Shown in pieces: positions 6,213 to 14,570 of a stretch of DNA of 64,000 nucleotides. This DNA comes from Flavobacterium sp. MC2016-06 (GTDB taxonomy: Bacteria > Bacteroidota > Bacteroidia > Flavobacteriales > Flavobacteriaceae). Under the pieces are notes generated by a model, which saw only the letters and a program-made list of their open reading frames with translations, was not told the origin of the DNA and did not search any database. The position numbers were made by a program, and so were the translations under genes. The stretch spans positions 62,001 to 126,000 of the forward strand of contig NZ_WMID02000004.1 in NCBI RefSeq assembly GCF_009711165.2. Direction: 5' to 3'. Positions within the stretch are counted from its first letter, which is position 1. Each line of letters opens with the position of its first letter.

Positions 6213-7685
6213 ATGAAAAAAAAATCCATTATTATCAGTTTATTAGTTGCCGTTGTAGTAATAGCAGCTGCATTTTGTTTTTTTTCTGATCGGGAAATAA
6301 TGACAGAAAAAGTAGGGTTTTCATCTGGATACGCCAAGGCTGCAGCTAATTCATGCAATTGCGAAACAAATTGGTTTCCGCATGAGCAGACTCCAGCGCC
6401 AAAAGAAGGAGACGGAAGTCCGTTTGACAGCAGTACTACAACAAACTGTATGTTTCATCAATGGTCTTGGCAGAAATTTTTGTGGTTAACAAAGCCTCTT
6501 CCAAGCGGTAATCCTTTGTTTTTAGACTCTTTAAACATTGTAACTCCAGAGATGGAAAGTGTTGAGCCGAAATTAGGTTTAAAATTAGTTTTGAAATCAA
6601 TTAAGCAGGCTGGTCCAGGAGGTGTTTTAGTATCAAATCCAAAATATAATAATGTTACAGATACGGTTTATTATTCTATTCATATTGATAATTTGTTTAA
6701 GAACAAAGCGATCGAAATGGAGAAATTGATTCACAGCGGAAAAGTACCTTATTCTAATTTAGAAACATTTCCGGTTGGTGCTCTTGAATTAAAAGTTTCA
6801 TGGATTAATATAGACGCCATTCAGAAAGACAAACAAGCCGATTATTTTACGACAAAAGCTGCAGTTATAAATAAAAAAGGGCAATATGTTCAGAAAACGA
6901 TGGCTCTGTTAGGTATGCACGTGGTTGGAGTGGTGAAAAATCATCCAGAATTTATTTGGGCAACTTTTGAGCATAAAGATATGGCACCTGTTTATGATCT
7001 AAAAAATGATTCGGTAACAACAGCAAATGAAATGTTGTTTTCTGAAAAAGGAACTACTTCTGGACTTAAAGCGATTACTTGGGATACGATTACTAATAAA
7101 CCTTCATTAGCCAATAAAGCCTTTATTCTTTATGAATTTGGGATTCCAAAAAACTTAAAAAATGATTCTTATATGGCAACGAGCCAGCCTGAACCAGCTA
7201 ATTTTGATAACATTACCACTATTAATAAATGTGTAGCGGCTAATCTAAAAGATGTTTTTAGAAATTATTTTTACAACGGTTCTATTTGGTTAGATTTTGA
7301 TGGAGTTTCTCCAGAAAATCAAGCAAAAGCAATTGTAACACAAAATATATCCAGCGCATTGCCCGGTTCATTAGCAAGAGGTTCTGTTAATTTGGCTAAT
7401 ATTACGATGGAAACGTATACACAAACGTTTAATGATGATATTCACACTATTAACAACACTAATTTAGTAAGTTGTTTTACATGCCATCAATCTCAAAATT
7501 TTGATAAAACTCCAGGAATTGGAAAATCACCTTTGTATTTAAGTCATGTATTCGAATCGTATTTGGTTATTACCAAACCTAAAACAACAGGTAAAAATGC
7601 AAATGATACTAAAGCGAAACGTATAGAAGAAACACAAACATTAAAACTGAAACAGTTTGATGAGTTTGTTAAAGCTAAACAATAA
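6213..7685 (+). CDS. Secreted protein with a single heme-c motif
   Basis: A 490-residue exported protein. The N-terminus (MKKKSIIISLLVAVVVIAAAFCFF) is a signal anchor or signal peptide. A cysteine-rich stretch follows (NSCNCETNWFPHEQ, then NCMFHQWSWQKFLWLTKP). Near the C-terminus C421-F-T-C424-H425 is a canonical CxxCH heme-c attachment motif, so the protein is probably a monoheme cytochrome or a redox enzyme with a c-type domain. The middle is beta-rich and has no recognised domain. The terminator at 6149-6179 lies just upstream and no promoter is visible behind it, so expression may depend on read-through. A strong bidirectional terminator follows. Enzymatic role is unknown. Confidence 0.7.
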   Translation: MKKKSIIISLLVAVVVIAAAFCFFSDREIMTEKVGFSSGYAKAAANSCNCETNWFPHEQTPAPKEGDGSPFDSSTTTNCMFHQWSWQKFLWLTKPLPSGNPLFLDSLNIVTPEMESVEPKLGLKLVLKSIKQAGPGGVLVSNPKYNNVTDTVYYSIHIDNLFKNKAIEMEKLIHSGKVPYSNLETFPVGALELKVSWINIDAIQKDKQADYFTTKAAVINKKGQYVQKTMALLGMHVVGVVKNHPEFIWATFEHKDMAPVYDLKNDSVTTANEMLFSEKGTTSGLKAITWDTITNKPSLANKAFILYEFGIPKNLKNDSYMATSQPEPANFDNITTINKCVAANLKDVFRNYFYNGSIWLDFDGVSPENQAKAIVTQNISSALPGSLARGSVNLANITMETYTQTFNDDIHTINNTNLVSCFTCHQSQNFDKTPGIGKSPLYLSHVFESYLVITKPKTTGKNANDTKAKRIEETQTLKLKQFDEFVKAKQ

Positions 7686-7710
7686 TTGGATTATAAATCA
7701 TTTAAAAAAG

Positions 7711-7742
7711 AAAACCCCGAAACAATATTGTTTCGGGGTTTT
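7711..7742. terminator. Bidirectional terminator between convergent genes
   Basis: A perfect palindrome: AACCCCGAAACAA (7713-7725), a 2-nt centre, and TTGTTTCGGGGTT (7728-7740), flanked by A-run and T-run. It serves the plus-strand gene ending at 7685 and the minus-strand gene ending at 7747. Confidence 0.9.
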
Positions 7743-7746
7743 TCTT

Positions 7747-8406
7747 TTATCGTTTGTCTTCTTTAGAATAATTAGATTCGCCGTTAATGTCAATTGGATT
7801 TCCTAAAAAATGTGGTTCTCGATTTCTTATTACATCCAAAAAAGATTTAAATGTCGAAAGATATTCTCTAAACGTAACATATTTATAACCTTTATATTCG
7901 CCTTGATTGGCAGAATAACCAGTTGATTTTATACCAAGTTTATTCCCTATATAAATCGCTCGGTTTAAATGATATTCCTGCGAAATTAGAGTTGCTTTTT
8001 TAATGTTAAAAATATGCTTTGCTCTATACATGGTAGAATAGGTGTCAAAACCAGCATAATCTATAAAAATCTTTGTGGTGTCAACGCCATGCTGATAACA
8101 GTAATTTTTCATTACCGTTAATTCATCATATTCATCACGTCCATTATCTCCAGAAAGTAGAATTTTATTAATTCTGTTTGCTTTGTACAACAAAATGCCT
8201 GCATCAAGTCTGTCTTTTAAATATTTACTGGGCTGATTGTCTTTAATTCCAGCTCCAAAAATAATTCCCACATCGTTTTTAGGAAACTTTTTTATCGAAT
8301 ACTGAATGCGATTTTTGGTTGACGACTTTACATAATAATTTACAGAAACAATCGCAATTATTCCAATGATTACAAGGAAAACGAATATTTTTAAATATTT
8401 TTTCAA
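7747..8406 (-). CDS. SanA/YdcF-family (DUF218) membrane-anchored protein
   Basis: A 219-residue protein with one N-terminal membrane anchor (MKKYLKIFVFLVIIGIIAIVSV) and a DUF218 domain. Characteristic blocks are DVGIIFGAGIKDNQPS, LKDRLDAGILLY, KILLSGDNGRDEYDE, FIDYAGFDTYSTMYRAK and LISQEYHLNRAIYIG. These match the SanA/ElyC/YdcF family, whose SanA branch affects envelope permeability and vancomycin sensitivity in E. coli. The biochemical activity is unsettled. The domain is expected in the periplasm. A 40-bp near-copy of its start region lies at 9091-9130, beyond the neighbouring lipoprotein gene. Confidence 0.85.
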   Translation of the reverse strand: MKKYLKIFVFLVIIGIIAIVSVNYYVKSSTKNRIQYSIKKFPKNDVGIIFGAGIKDNQPSKYLKDRLDAGILLYKANRINKILLSGDNGRDEYDELTVMKNYCYQHGVDTTKIFIDYAGFDTYSTMYRAKHIFNIKKATLISQEYHLNRAIYIGNKLGIKSTGYSANQGEYKGYKYVTFREYLSTFKSFLDVIRNREPHFLGNPIDINGESNYSKEDKR

Positions 8407-8503
8407 TTTTAATTTTGGTGTTAGTCTTTAATGTTAATTGTGCTTATGGTCTAAGTTTTTTTATAATAAAAATTATTATTGGAATTTTTAATTTTTTAAA
8501 CTC

Positions 8504-9067
8504 CTAATATTGGCTGTGTTCTTTATTGTATAAAAGTTGATATAGAATCGAATAATCACTCATATGTTCTGTATTTTCTGTATCAAAATTGCTCTTTAAA
8601 TCTCCAATTGCTTCATTCATTCCACAATGAAAACATATTTTTAATCCAGCAACAGGTTTTTTGTTCTTTTTAAAGATAAAAATATCATTGTATAAAGGAA
8701 CGCATGCAACTTCATGATATTTTAAATTTAAGTCATTTGTTACTGTTTTTATTATATCATTGATTTTAGCTTCAGGAATATCTTTTTTGTCAAAACCCAA
8801 AATTGTAAGTTGATTTTCAAATTTATTAAGATCGATTTTTTTATCTTCTAAATTGCTGTATACATCTTGAAAATTTTGATTGTTTTCGTTTTTCTTTACA
8901 TTTTCCTCTGAGATTATAAAATGTGAAATTCCATCAAAATCATTGGTGAAATTATTATTAGAATGTACTTTGCTTTTTCCAGCTTCTATGGATGAACTTT
9001 TAAGATCAGATTTTGTGTTACAACTCACAATCAAAATAAAGGATAACGTCAATAATATATTTTTCAT
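8504..9067 (-). CDS. Hypothetical lipoprotein
   Basis: A 187-residue protein with a type II signal peptide (MKNILLTLSFILIVSC, lipid-modified Cys16) and a Ser/Asn/Lys-rich linker. The folded part has no recognised domain; it contains a Cys pair region (CVPLYND... LKICFHCG) and ends LLYNKEHSQY. No clear flavobacterial surface-export signal follows the cysteine, so it may stay in the periplasm. It lies between sanA and a 40-bp fragment copied from the sanA start region, which suggests a past duplication or insertion. Function is unknown. Confidence 0.75.
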   Translation of the reverse strand: MKNILLTLSFILIVSCNTKSDLKSSSIEAGKSKVHSNNNFTNDFDGISHFIISEENVKKNENNQNFQDVYSNLEDKKIDLNKFENQLTILGFDKKDIPEAKINDIIKTVTNDLNLKYHEVACVPLYNDIFIFKKNKKPVAGLKICFHCGMNEAIGDLKSNFDTENTEHMSDYSILYQLLYNKEHSQY

Positions 9068-9090
9068 TATTTAGAATTTAAATTAACCTG

Positions 9091-9130
9091 ATGATTACAA
9101 GGAAAACGAATGTTTTTAAATACTTTTTCA
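9091..9130 (-). pseudogene. Duplicated fragment of the sanA 5' end
   Basis: These 40 bp match 8366-8405 at 38 of 40 positions; the latter encode the start of the SanA-like protein. On the minus strand the fragment would read (GTG)KKYLKTFVFLVII before running into a stop. Weaker similarity continues a little upstream of the start. It is a remnant of a second sanA-like gene or the scar of a local duplication around the lipoprotein gene. Confidence 0.6.
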
Positions 9131-9199
9131 CATTGTTTTTTGGAGATTAAAGTTGAAAACGTGGTGAAGATAAGTAAATTATCGTTATTGATTTAATTA

Positions 9200-9230
9200 A
9201 AAAAAAACCGAAACATTGCTGCTTCGGTTT
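9200..9230 (-). terminator. Terminator of the M3 peptidase gene
   Basis: On the minus strand AAACCGAA (9223-9230, complement) pairs with TTCGGTTT (9205-9212, complement) across a 10-nt loop and is followed by a run of U. It lies 24 bp after the stop codon of the peptidase gene. Confidence 0.7.
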
Positions 9231-9253
9231 CTAAAATTATATAATTTAAAAGA

Positions 9254-11281
9254 CTATAATAATCCCGCGCGTTTCAACAAAGCTTCTGGTTTTGGTTCCT
9301 GACCTCTAAAACGTTTGTACAAAATCATCGGATGTTCTGTTCCTCCTTTAGAAAGTACATTTTCTTTAAATTTCGCAGCTATTTCAGCATTGAAAATGCC
9401 GTTTTCTTGAAAATATTCAAAAGCATCAGCGTCTAAAACTTCAGCCCATTTGTAACTGTAATATCCAGAAGAATATCCACCTTGAAAAATATGTGAAAAA
9501 GCCGTACTCATCGCATTTTCTTTTACATCAGGATACAATTGTGTGTTGGCAAATTGTTCTGTTTCAAAAGTTTTAAGATCGGTAATGTTCGTTGGATCTT
9601 GTCCGTGCCAAGCCATATCTAATAAACCAAAACTCAATTGACGTAAAGTTGCCAAACCTTCTTGAAAACTTGCACTTTCTTTAATTTTCTGAACATACTC
9701 AATCGGAATGATTTCGTTAGTTTCATAATGATTGGCGAACAAAGCCAAAGCTTCTGGTTCGTAACACCAGTTTTCCATAATCTGACTTGGTAATTCTACA
9801 AAATCCCAGAAAACAGAAGTTCCAGATAAACTCGGATACATTGTATTGGCTAGCATTCCGTGTAAACCGTGTCCAAATTCGTGGAATAAAGTCGTAACTT
9901 CATTAAAAGTCAATAAAGATGGTTTGGTTTCAGTTGGTTTAGTGAAATTACAAACGTTAGAAATATGTGGTCTTTCGTTAACGCCGTCTTTTACATATTG
10001 GGATTTGAATGAAGTCATCCAAGCGCCGTTTCTTTTTCCTTTTCTTGGGAAGAAATCTGCGTAGAAAATCGAAACTAAATTATTTTGAGCGTCTGTTACT
10101 TCATAAGTTGTAACTTCTTCGTGGTATTTATCGATATCAAAAACTTCCGTAAAAGTTAATCCGTACAATTTTTTGGCAACTGTAAAAGCACCGTCTAAAA
10201 CTTTTTCTAACTGAAAATAAGGTTTTAGTTTTTCATCATCTAAATTAAAAAGCTGTTGTTTTAATTTTTCAGAATAATAAGCGCCGTCCCATTTTTCCAA
10301 TTGTTCGATTCCGTCTAGTTCTTTCGCGAAAGCGGTCAACTCTGCAAATTCTTTTTGCGCTGCAGGTTTTGCTTTAGCCAATAAATCATTTAAGAAAGTG
10401 AACACTTTTTCAGGACTTTCGGCCATTCTTTCCTCAAGAACGAAATGTGCGTGTGTTTTATAGCCTAATAAATTAGCTCTTTCAAAACGTAATTTGGCGA
10501 TTTTAAGAACATTTTCCTGATTGTCGAATTCGTTATTTTGGAAAGCTTTTGCACCAAATGCAATAGCCATTTTTTTACGCAGTTCACGATTATCGGCATA
10601 AGTCAAAAACGGAAGATAACTTGGGTGATCTAAAGTAAAAATCCAGCCTTCTTTTTCTTGGCTTTTGGCTAATAATCTTGCAGCTTCAATAGTTCCCTCT
10701 GGTAAACCGGCTAAATCACTTTCGTTTGTTAAATGCAACTCAAAAGCGTTGGTTTCTGCCAAAACATTTTCGCCAAACTGCAAACTCAATTTTGATAATT
10801 CTTTGTCGATTTCTCTTAATTGATCTTTTTTGTCTTCGGGTAAATTGGCTCCATTTCTAGAAAAACTTTTATATTTTTTGTCTAAAAGAGTAGTTTGTTC
10901 TGGAGTTAGATTCAAACTGTCTTTTTGATTGTAAACTGCTTTTATTTTTGAAAATAATTCAGCGTTAAGCGTAATATCATTTCCAAATTCAGACAATAAA
11001 GGCGAAACTTCCTGAGCGATTTTTTGCATTTCGTCATTCGTTTCAGCCGAATTTAAATTGAAAAAAATGCTAGAAAGACGATCCAGAATATCACCAGAAA
11101 ATTCCATTGCAAGAATCGTGTTCTCGAAAGTTGGAGCTTCTGTGTTGTTTACGATTGCATCAATTTCGGCTTTAGCTAAAGCAATTCCTTCTTGAAAAGC
11201 TGGAAAATAATCTTCGATTTTAATTTCCGAAAATGGTGCGGTGTTATGTTTAGTTATAAATTTTGAAAGTAAAACACTCAT
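9254..11281 (-). CDS. M3-family metallopeptidase (oligopeptidase A / Dcp-like)
   Basis: A 675-residue zinc peptidase from the ATG at 11281 (MSVLLSKFITKHNTAPFSEI). A longer open frame upstream runs into the divergent gene and lacks homology, so it is rejected. The active site is H467-E-F-G-H471 (LFHEFGHGLHGML). The downstream Glu-containing helix FWDFVELPSQIMENW supplies the third zinc ligand. Length and the N-terminal helical region fit the Dcp/oligopeptidase A group, which degrades short peptides in the cytoplasm. No signal peptide is seen, in line with that location. It is transcribed alone, with a TATCTTTG box at 11327-11334. Dcp versus PrlC specificity cannot be decided from sequence. Confidence 0.9.
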   Translation of the reverse strand: MSVLLSKFITKHNTAPFSEIKIEDYFPAFQEGIALAKAEIDAIVNNTEAPTFENTILAMEFSGDILDRLSSIFFNLNSAETNDEMQKIAQEVSPLLSEFGNDITLNAELFSKIKAVYNQKDSLNLTPEQTTLLDKKYKSFSRNGANLPEDKKDQLREIDKELSKLSLQFGENVLAETNAFELHLTNESDLAGLPEGTIEAARLLAKSQEKEGWIFTLDHPSYLPFLTYADNRELRKKMAIAFGAKAFQNNEFDNQENVLKIAKLRFERANLLGYKTHAHFVLEERMAESPEKVFTFLNDLLAKAKPAAQKEFAELTAFAKELDGIEQLEKWDGAYYSEKLKQQLFNLDDEKLKPYFQLEKVLDGAFTVAKKLYGLTFTEVFDIDKYHEEVTTYEVTDAQNNLVSIFYADFFPRKGKRNGAWMTSFKSQYVKDGVNERPHISNVCNFTKPTETKPSLLTFNEVTTLFHEFGHGLHGMLANTMYPSLSGTSVFWDFVELPSQIMENWCYEPEALALFANHYETNEIIPIEYVQKIKESASFQEGLATLRQLSFGLLDMAWHGQDPTNITDLKTFETEQFANTQLYPDVKENAMSTAFSHIFQGGYSSGYYSYKWAEVLDADAFEYFQENGIFNAEIAAKFKENVLSKGGTEHPMILYKRFRGQEPKPEALLKRAGLL

Positions 11282-11326
11282 TATGATATAAATTTTTTTA
11301 TTAATTGAAGTATAATTTTTGAATTC

Positions 11327-11334
11327 CAAAGATA
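11327..11334 (-). promoter_or_regulatory. Possible -7 box for the M3 peptidase gene
   Basis: The minus strand reads TATCTTTG, a match to TAnnTTTG, 45 nt before the ATG at 11281. No TTTG is found at the expected -33 distance. Its position inside the upstream open frame supports the shorter start. Confidence 0.4.
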
Positions 11335-11509
11335 ACAATTTATAAAAATCTAATCGGCTATATAAAATAGATTCTCTGCATAAAATCCTCTTAAAAAGTG
11401 TTATAGATATGTTATTTATTGGTGTAGGCGACATTAAAAGCGTAAATTGAAAAAATAAGATTTCAGTATTATAAAAGTGCTGATCATAATTATAAAAAAC
11501 AAAAAAAGG

Positions 11510-12178
11510 ATGAATTATCAAGTTGTAATAAAGAATATTGATACGGTGAATGAAGTAGAAGGATATTGGTCTAATGAAGATTTTATTCAGTTATTAGGAA
11601 AGTTTAATTATCCGGATGGTGCTGTGGCTGAGAAAAGCAGTTTGTCGGAATTATTAGAAATGGCTATTTCTGATTATGAGCCTAATGAAGCAGCACAGAT
11701 TGTCTTAGAATATAAATTAGGAGATCAATTAAGTGAAGGACAGATTGAACAGATATCGAACAATATGTTAATTGATAAAGTTTGTGAAGAATATCCAGTA
11801 ATAGGCATGCAGGGAACTTTGTTTCATATCAATCAATTGCTTTTTAAGGCTTATAATGGGAAATTTCCAAATGCAAAAGCATCTGTTGTTCATTTTTCAA
11901 TGACACCAAATGAAGGTGAAGCACAAAAATTGACTGCAGAAAATGTATTGAAATTATTGAATAACGGTTTGTCTGATAGAAATTTGATTAAGCGATTATT
12001 TGAAAATCAAATTTCTCAAAATATTCCATTTCCAGAAGCTGAAGGTATCGTTTGGGAATTGACAACAGCAGATGATATAAATTATAATTTGGTTACTTCA
12101 GAAAACTGGATTAATAAGGAAGATGTAACTGAATCTGAATTTGAATCTGTTCTGGAGGAAATTGAAGATGAAGCTTAA
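11510..12178 (+). CDS. Hypothetical acidic protein
   Basis: A 222-residue protein from the ATG at 11510 (MNYQVVIKNIDTVNEVEGYW). An in-frame ATG at 11477 would add eleven residues without obvious homology. The chain is acidic, mostly helical and without signal peptide or membrane segments; it ends in a Glu/Asp-rich stretch (EFESVLEEIEDEA). I recognise no domain. It is divergent from the M3 peptidase gene, and the 228 bp between the two starts must hold both promoters. Function is unknown. Confidence 0.75.
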   Translation: MNYQVVIKNIDTVNEVEGYWSNEDFIQLLGKFNYPDGAVAEKSSLSELLEMAISDYEPNEAAQIVLEYKLGDQLSEGQIEQISNNMLIDKVCEEYPVIGMQGTLFHINQLLFKAYNGKFPNAKASVVHFSMTPNEGEAQKLTAENVLKLLNNGLSDRNLIKRLFENQISQNIPFPEAEGIVWELTTADDINYNLVTSENWINKEDVTESEFESVLEEIEDEA

Positions 12179-12301
12179 GTTTTCAGTTTGCATTGAAAAC
12201 CGAGATTAAGGCTGAACTTTTATTTTAGGCTTTCTGCAGTTTTACTACTGCTTTTAGTTCTTCTTTATTGTGTTAAGATACTAATACTGTAGTTTTTTTA
12301 T

Positions 12302-12392
12302 CCTGCAAGGTTTTCAAAACCTTGTAGGTTTTATTGAAGTGTTTTTTTGATTGTTATCTAGAATCCCTACAAGGTTTTGGAAACCTTGCAGG
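12302..12392. repeat. Palindromic repeat family F, inverted pair
   Basis: CTGCAAGGTTTTCAAAACCT (in 12302-12332) and CTACAAGGTTTTGGAAACCT (in 12365-12392) are each hairpins and are also inverted relative to each other (CCTGCAAGG ... CCTTGCAGG). They fill the gap between the convergent ends of the acidic-protein gene and purE and may act as a terminator. Confidence 0.7.
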
Positions 12393-12419
12393 AATTTGAG
12401 AATCTTTTTGAGAAGAAAT

Positions 12420-12905
12420 TTATTTTTTCAAACCTTCAGCAGCTTTATTTACTGCCGCTTTCAGTTCTTCTTTATAAGCAATAATAGTGTCAAGCACTTT
12501 TTTATCATGACTTCCGATGATTTGTGCCGCTAAAATTCCAGCATTTTTTGCACCGTTTAAAGCTACAGTTGCAACTGGAACGCCGCCCGGCATTTGTAAA
12601 ATCGATAAAACGGAATCCCAACCGTCAATTGAATTGCTAGATTTTACAGGAACTCCAATTACAGGAAGTGGCGACATAGAAGCAACCATTCCTGGTAAAT
12701 GCGCAGCGCCTCCAGCTCCAGCAATAATTACTGAAATCCCGCGAGTGTGTGCATTTTTACTGAAATCGAATAATTTCTCAGGCGTTCTGTGTGCCGAAAC
12801 GATATCTACTTCAACTTCAATATTAAATTGTTTTAATATATCAATCGCATCTTGCATGACTGGCATGTCTGAGATACTTCCCATTATGATGGCTACTTTG
12901 CTCAT
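12420..12905 (-). CDS. purE: N5-carboxyaminoimidazole ribonucleotide mutase PurE
   Basis: A 161-residue class I PurE that moves the carboxyl group of N5-CAIR to C4, making CAIR in de novo purine synthesis. The substrate-loop motif G9-S-I-S-D13 is intact, as are SAHRTPEKLFDF and the AGAGGAAHLPGMVA loop. The length is typical. It is the last gene of the purK-orf-purE set on the minus strand and is followed by palindromic repeats. The presence of PurK nearby confirms the two-step bacterial route. The enzyme acts in the cytoplasm as an octamer in known members. Confidence 0.95.
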   Translation of the reverse strand: MSKVAIIMGSISDMPVMQDAIDILKQFNIEVEVDIVSAHRTPEKLFDFSKNAHTRGISVIIAGAGGAAHLPGMVASMSPLPVIGVPVKSSNSIDGWDSVLSILQMPGGVPVATVALNGAKNAGILAAQIIGSHDKKVLDTIIAYKEELKAAVNKAAEGLKK

Positions 12906-12989
12906 GTTTTTGTTTTGTTATTTTTGTTTCAGGTTTAAAGTTTCAAGTTTTTGTTGAGACTGAAATTGAAAATTATTTATGCTGTTGGT

Positions 12990-13199
12990 TTAAGATTTTA
13001 ATTTGATCAAAATGGTGTAAATTAGAAATAAGAGTCCAAATATTAATAGTAATGAGCATAAAACAAGAATTATAAAAAGAATAAAACTTTTTATTCTTTC
13101 CCCTTTATATTCATCTGTAAATTTTTCAAAATGGATTTTAAATAAATTTGATTTATCGTCTAAGTTTAAAAGATTGACCAATATTTCTATTAATTCCAT
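12990..13199 (-). CDS. Small hypothetical membrane protein between purK and purE
   Basis: A 69-residue protein with a charged N-terminal half (LNLDDKSNLFKIHFEKFTDEYKGER) and one or two C-terminal membrane segments (SFILFIILVLCSLLLIFGLLFLIYTILI). It lies on the same strand between purK and purE, with 34 bp and 84 bp gaps. The opposite-strand frames are not better coding candidates. No family is recognised. The ORF is plausible but unproven. Confidence 0.5.
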   Translation of the reverse strand: MELIEILVNLLNLDDKSNLFKIHFEKFTDEYKGERIKSFILFIILVLCSLLLIFGLLFLIYTILIKLKS

Positions 13200-13233
13200 T
13201 TATAGATTAATTAAAGATTCTATGGACTAATTA

Positions 13234-14382
13234 CTAAGAGCTAATTACTTTAATAGTATTCTTCACGTCCTCAGCAATTCTTCTCGCTTCACTCATATCT
13301 TCATTTACAATAGTAACGTGACCCATTTTTCTGAAAGGACGAGTTTGTTTTTTACCGTAAATATGTGGTGTAACGCCGTTCCATCCTAAAATGGTTTTGA
13401 TGTTTTCGTAAACTACATCTCCAGAAAATCCTTCGGCACCCACTAAATTTACCATAACTCCGGCAACTTTACTGTCTGTGTTTCCTAACGGAAGATCTAA
13501 AATAGCGCGTAAATGATTTTCGAATTGTGAAGTATAACTTGCTTCGATAGAATAATGACCTGAATTGTGCGGACGTGGCGCTACTTCATTCACCATAATC
13601 TCATCATCATTGGTTTGGAACATTTCAACTGCTAAAAGACCAACGTGATTAAATTTCTCCGAAACATTCAAAGCAATTGCTCTGGCTTTTTCGGCTACTG
13701 TTTCGTCAATTCTTGCAGGGCAGATTACATATTCTACTTGATTGGCTTCTGGGTGAAATTCCATTTCAACAACTGGATACGTTTTAATTTCTCCCGATGG
13801 ATTTCTTACTACAATAACCGCCAATTCATTCTTGAACGGAACCATTGTTTCCGCAATACATTCTACGTTTGGTAAATCATCCATATCAGAAATATGGCGA
13901 ATTACTTTTACACCATTTCCATCATAACCAAACTCGGTGCATTTCCATACAAAAGGCAATTGTAGATTGTTGATTTTAGATTTTAGATTTTCGAGATTTT
14001 CAAATCTTTCAAAAGGTGCAGTTGGAATATTGTTGGCGTCGTAAAAAGCTTTTTGAACTCCTTTGTTTTGTATTCCTTTTAAGGTTTTTGGCGAAGGATA
14101 AACTTTTACACCTTCATTTTCTAACTGTGTTAAAGCTTCAAGATTAACCAATTCAATTTCGAAAGTTAAAACATCAACCAGTTTTCCAAAATTGTAAACT
14201 GTTTCATAATCCATTAAATCGCCTTTAAAGAATTTATTGCAGGCAATTTTACTTGGAGCTTCGTCACTCGGATCTAAAACATAAGTTTGTATATCAAATT
14301 TTCGAGTATCAAACAATAGCATTTTACCTAATTGTCCGCCACCCAAAATTCCTAATTTAAAATCAGAAGAAAAATAATTCAT
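13234..14382 (-). CDS. purK: N5-carboxyaminoimidazole ribonucleotide synthase PurK
   Basis: A 382-residue ATP-grasp ligase that makes N5-CAIR from AIR, ATP and bicarbonate; PurE then takes the product. The N-terminus KLGILGGGQLGKMLL is the typical glycine-rich PurK start. The ATP-grasp core includes FVWKCTEFGYDGNGVKV, LLAVEMFQTNDDEIMVNEV and APRPHNSGHYSIEA. The start is placed at the ATG at 14382 because a perfect promoter lies at 14400-14431, inside the longer open frame that begins at 14430. It probably co-transcribes the small ORF and purE. Confidence 0.95.
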   Translation of the reverse strand: MNYFSSDFKLGILGGGQLGKMLLFDTRKFDIQTYVLDPSDEAPSKIACNKFFKGDLMDYETVYNFGKLVDVLTFEIELVNLEALTQLENEGVKVYPSPKTLKGIQNKGVQKAFYDANNIPTAPFERFENLENLKSKINNLQLPFVWKCTEFGYDGNGVKVIRHISDMDDLPNVECIAETMVPFKNELAVIVVRNPSGEIKTYPVVEMEFHPEANQVEYVICPARIDETVAEKARAIALNVSEKFNHVGLLAVEMFQTNDDEIMVNEVAPRPHNSGHYSIEASYTSQFENHLRAILDLPLGNTDSKVAGVMVNLVGAEGFSGDVVYENIKTILGWNGVTPHIYGKKQTRPFRKMGHVTIVNEDMSEARRIAEDVKNTIKVISS

Positions 14383-14399
14383 TTGTGTTGTTGTTTTTG

Positions 14400-14431
14400 C
14401 AAAGATACTTTTTAATACGTTTTCTGCCAAA
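14400..14431 (-). promoter_or_regulatory. Promoter of purK
   Basis: The minus strand reads TTTG (14428-14431), 20 nt, TATCTTTG (14400-14407), a full match to the Bacteroidetes consensus. The box ends 17 nt before the purK ATG. No PurR-like operator or riboswitch was recognised in the short leader. Confidence 0.75.
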
Positions 14432-14454
14432 GATTAGTCTTTCAGGTTTTTTTT

Positions 14455-14544
14455 GCCACGAATTACACGAATTTTCACAAATTTTATTTCTATTTTGAGT
14501 TTTTACAAAAAAAATAATTCGTGAAAATTCGTGTAATTCGTGGC
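14455..14544. repeat. Palindromic repeat family A, copy 3
   Basis: The left arm GCCACGAATTACACGAATTT pairs with the right arm AAATTCGTGTAATTCGTGGC. The match is nearly perfect over about 28 bp with a 32-nt loop. The same element occurs twice at 1938-2167. A 71-codon open frame through it is an artefact of the repeat. Confidence 0.8.
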
Positions 14545-14570
14545 AAAACTTAAAAAATTTCTGGTGATAA

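Noticed and set aside
11282..11521. Extended N-terminus of the M3 peptidase
   Set aside because: The extra 80 residues overlap the divergent gene start and the probable promoter, and family members start near MSVLLSKFI.
12517..12957. 146-codon plus-strand ORF opposite purE
   Set aside because: Shadow frame of the conserved purE gene; purE motifs are intact on the minus strand.
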